Assembly: GCF_001723305.1 (NCBI RefSeq)
Contig: NZ_LPWF01000023.1
Span: 115,001 to 179,000 of the forward strand
DNA from: Methyloceanibacter superfactus
Lineage (GTDB): Bacteria; Pseudomonadota; Alphaproteobacteria; Rhizobiales; Methyloligellaceae
Length of the DNA stretch: 64,000 bases
Direction: 5' to 3'
In this document: positions 62,096 through 64,000 of the stretch, one piece after another
How positions within the stretch are numbered: the stretch's first letter is position 1
How the letters are laid out: each line of letters opens with the position of its first letter
The notes under the pieces: generated by a model
The model's database searches: none
What the model saw: the letters and a program-made list of their open reading frames with translations, nothing else
What the model was told of the DNA's origin: nothing
Position numbers and translations under genes: made by a program

Positions 62096-62635
62096 CTATT
62101 GCGCTTCGACCTGCTCCTTCAGGGTTTTCAGGCCTTCCTGAAAGTACCGCGTGACCGCCTCGATGGCCGCCTGGTCGTTCTGTGTCTCGGACGGGAAGTT
62201 GCCTGTGTCGGCGCGATAGAGCCGCGCGTCCCATATGACTTCGCTGCCGCCGTTGGCGCCCGGCTTCACCATGAGCGTCGACGAATAGAAGCTGGCGGGG
62301 AAGGACTCGATGTCTGGCGTAGCCAGGCGATAGGAGTAGGACATCTCGTCATCGAGATACTCGTCGAGACTGTCGATGAGCTGACCGCCCGATTTCAGCA
62401 CCACGACGCGTGTGCCGTCCGCGGCGTTGCCGCCACTTCCCTTGCTTGACTCCACCAGCGGGTTCCACCCCGCGAGCCCGTCGAAATCCTTCACCGCCGC
62501 CCACACCGTCTCCGGCGGCGCGGCGATGGCGATCGACTGCTCGACCTTCTGGGGGGTCGGCCCATGCGCGGCGGCAGGCGTCACGGCAAGCAGGGTAAGG
62601 ACGGCGAAACACGCCAAGACGTGGGACAGACTCAT
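62096..62635 (-). CDS. mxaD: MxaD, exported SRPBCC-fold protein of methanol oxidation
   Basis: 179 residues. Signal peptide VLACFAVLTLLAVTPAAAHG. The mature protein is an SRPBCC/polyketide-cyclase-like fold (VEQSIAIAAPPETVWAAVKD, FDGLAGWNPLVESSKG, SGGQLIDSLDEYLDDEMSYS). MxaD of Methylorubrum extorquens is a periplasmic protein that stimulates electron transfer from methanol dehydrogenase to cytochrome cL. The stop of mxaL overlaps its ATG (TGATG), as in other mxa operons. Confidence 0.9.
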   Translation of the reverse strand: MSLSHVLACFAVLTLLAVTPAAAHGPTPQKVEQSIAIAAPPETVWAAVKDFDGLAGWNPLVESSKGSGGNAADGTRVVVLKSGGQLIDSLDEYLDDEMSYSYRLATPDIESFPASFYSSTLMVKPGANGGSEVIWDARLYRADTGNFPSETQNDQAAIEAVTRYFQEGLKTLKEQVEAQ

Positions 62636-63656
62636 CAATGCGCCTCTTTCGGTTTGACGTTTGCGGAATGGAAGCGGGACTGCGGTGCGCTCGCGACGCG
62701 ACGCGCCGCCAGACGGTCGCGCAGCGGCAAGGCGCCGTAGAGAAGAACGAGCAGCAACAGCGCCAGCGCCGCCGGGTAAGGCCTGATATCCGTGGCGACC
62801 ACGACGGCGCGCGGACGGGCGACCGTCTCGAAGGCGCGGAGCAGCGGCCCGGCACCGTCGAGATGTGCGTAAGCGAGGCCCGTCTGGCTGGCCAATCCCT
62901 TCAGATGGTCCTCCTTCACCGAGGTCATGTGCTCGTTGTTGTTTGCGCGCATGTCGCCGAACGGCGCCCATTTCGGGTGCCAGCCCGGACGCGAGGACGC
63001 ATCGGGCGGCGGCTGGCCGGAGCGATTCTCCTGGAGCACGTCGTCGACGCCGAGCACGCCGATCTCGCTTCCGGAATCGTCGAATTTCTGCAACGGCACC
63101 AATGTCTTACCGCCTACGCCGACAAGCAGTCCGGCGACCTCGCCGGGCTTTCCCTCGAAGGGCGGCATACCCGTCCAGGGAAGCGGCGGCGCCTCGTGCC
63201 CGTCGGTGAAGAACACAAGATCGGTGTCGAGCCCCTTTGCCACGGGGATGGCGTCATGCACGCCGGCCGTGATGTAGCTGTCGCCTTCCCAGGCCATGCG
63301 CCAGTCGAGCCCGCTGATCGCGGCGTCGATGCCGGCGAAGTTCTCGCAGACCTCGACCGGCTCGAACAACACGAACACGCGGCGCGCGGTGAAGATCCCA
63401 AGCCCGAACTTGGAGCGGCACGGCAGGCTCGCCACGAAGCCGCTCAAGCGCTCCTTGACGAGATCGAGCCGGCTCGCCGGCTTCCCGTCGAGCGAAACGT
63501 CGCGCGTGTTCATGCTTGAGGTGATGTCCACGAACGCATGACGTCATAGGCCTCGCGCGTGAGCTTGACGCGCGGCAATGCGAGCCCCGCGACGATCAGT
63601 AGGAGCGCGGCGACGAGGAGCCAGAACCGGAGCTCATGAAACGCAGGACGGTTCAT
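62635..63656 (-). CDS. mxaL: MxaL, von Willebrand A protein for methanol dehydrogenase maturation
   Basis: About 340 residues after repair, ATG at 63656. N-terminal membrane helix (FWLLVAALLLIVAGLALP), vWA domain and C-terminal helix (PAALALLLLVLLYGALPL). The break near 63539 lacks one G (GTCATGCGTTC to GTCATGGCGTTC); repair yields VMAFVDITSSMNTRDVSLDG with the metal-site loop D-x-T-x-S, as in other MxaL. MxaL, MxaK and MxaA are needed to insert calcium into methanol dehydrogenase. The stop overlaps mxaD and the start overlaps mxaK. Confidence 0.92.
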
Positions 63657-64000
63657 GGCGCGCCCCTCGGCACGCCCGGCAGATCACTCCACAGATCCTT
63701 GCGCGGTTCCTGCTGAAGGGGCTCCTCGCTCGGCGCGATCTGCGGCAGGTCGCGGACAAGGCGCGCGGCCACGTCGAGATTGTATTTCACGTCCCAGGCT
63801 TGCGGATCGAGGCGAAGCGCCTGATTGTAGTCCTCCTTGGCGAGATTGACGAAGGACGTCGCCTTGTCGAACTTGCCGCGCTCGATGGCTTCGAAGCTGG
63901 CGCGAAGCCGTGTATTGCCGGCGTCGTAGAGCATCGCGACGCGCGTTTTCTTATCCGCGCGGAATTGGCCTGGTCGACAAGATCTGCGCCTCGTCGATCC
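63653..64000 (-). CDS. mxaK: MxaK, C-terminal part, two frameshifts
   Basis: The gene runs out of the window. The readable end is VAMLYDAGNTRLRASFEAIER, KATSFVNLAKEDYNQALRLD, PQAWDVKYNLDVAARLVRDL, matching MxaK, a calcium-insertion accessory protein. Near 63950 and 63975 one base each seems missing; repair gives IDEAQILVDQANSARDKKTR before VAMLYDAG. The stop overlaps mxaL (ATGA). The order K-L-D on one strand is that of the mxa operon of methylotrophic Alphaproteobacteria. Confidence 0.85.
   Translation of the reverse strand, partial: GSTRRRSCRPGQFRADKKTRVAMLYDAGNTRLRASFEAIERGKFDKATSFVNLAKEDYNQALRLDPQAWDVKYNLDVAARLVRDLPQIAPSEEPLQQEPRKDLWSDLPGVPRGAP

Overview
The window is GC-rich alphaproteobacterial chromosome. 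Gene order is that of the order Hyphomicrobiales (Rhizobiales): lysC-ptsP-HTH-prfA-prmC-DUF4167-clpB, secA next to a parvulin and argJ, xerD-aroK-aroB-CorC-bolA-dnaJ-cobS-cobT, and helicase-S4-fdxA-carD. The right edge carries mxaK, mxaL and mxaD, accessory genes of the calcium/PQQ methanol dehydrogenase. Together these suggest a methylotroph of the Hyphomicrobium / Methyloceanibacter / Methyloligella kind; the genus is an inference.

Layout. 1-693: tail of an M23 peptidase. 1500-5904: three exported proteins of unknown role (a repeat-rich 862-residue protein, a 68-residue protein, a Sel1-repeat protein), the most novel-looking block. 6146-16907: clpB, DUF4167, prmC, prfA, a Pro/Gln-rich HTH membrane protein, ptsP and lysC, all on the minus strand. 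17050-25212: ubiG, a YkuD L,D-transpeptidase, DUF1178, a nitrilase-family amidase, glutaredoxin, comF, a methyltransferase, an orphan Flp pilin, a Nudix hydrolase, argJ and a parvulin. 25331-26249: a two-gene arsenic cassette (arsR-arsC). 26456-35511: secA, an SLC13/RCK transporter, two tandem YafK-type L,D-transpeptidases, accA and xerD. 35661-43876: aroK-aroB-CorC, bolA, a J-domain protein, cobS-cobT and an exported phytase/esterase-like protein. 43903-53014: rpmB, DUF3108, a SUV3-like helicase, an S4 protein, a CHASE-GGDEF-EAL enzyme, fdxA and carD. 53095-58183: a nuclease-like protein, then a hybrid histidine kinase translationally coupled to a REC-cyclase. 58379: tRNA-Arg(CCT), then small membrane proteins. 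59599-64000: an exported helical protein, a trypsin-like protease, a YVTN beta-propeller and mxaD-mxaL-mxaK.

Data quality. About 30 single-base indels, mostly a missing base in a short G or C run, interrupt about 20 otherwise conserved genes, including essential ones such as secA, clpB, ubiG and carD. Each is repaired by one base and restores known motifs (for example the SHGC motif of the L,D-transpeptidase, the Hpt histidine and the MxaL metal-site loop). They read as sequencing or assembly errors rather than decay, so these genes are annotated over their repaired span as CDS, with the break positions given. Gene ends next to a break should be used with care.

How the genes fit together. 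Cell-envelope work is over-represented: three L,D-transpeptidases, an M23 peptidase and the exported cluster. Signalling to nucleotide second messengers appears twice: CHASE-GGDEF-EAL for cyclic di-GMP and a PAS-PAS-HK-REC-REC-Hpt to REC-cyclase relay, probably for cAMP. The mxa block continues beyond the right edge, where the methanol dehydrogenase structural genes would be expected. No CRISPR array, insertion sequence, prophage or rRNA was seen.
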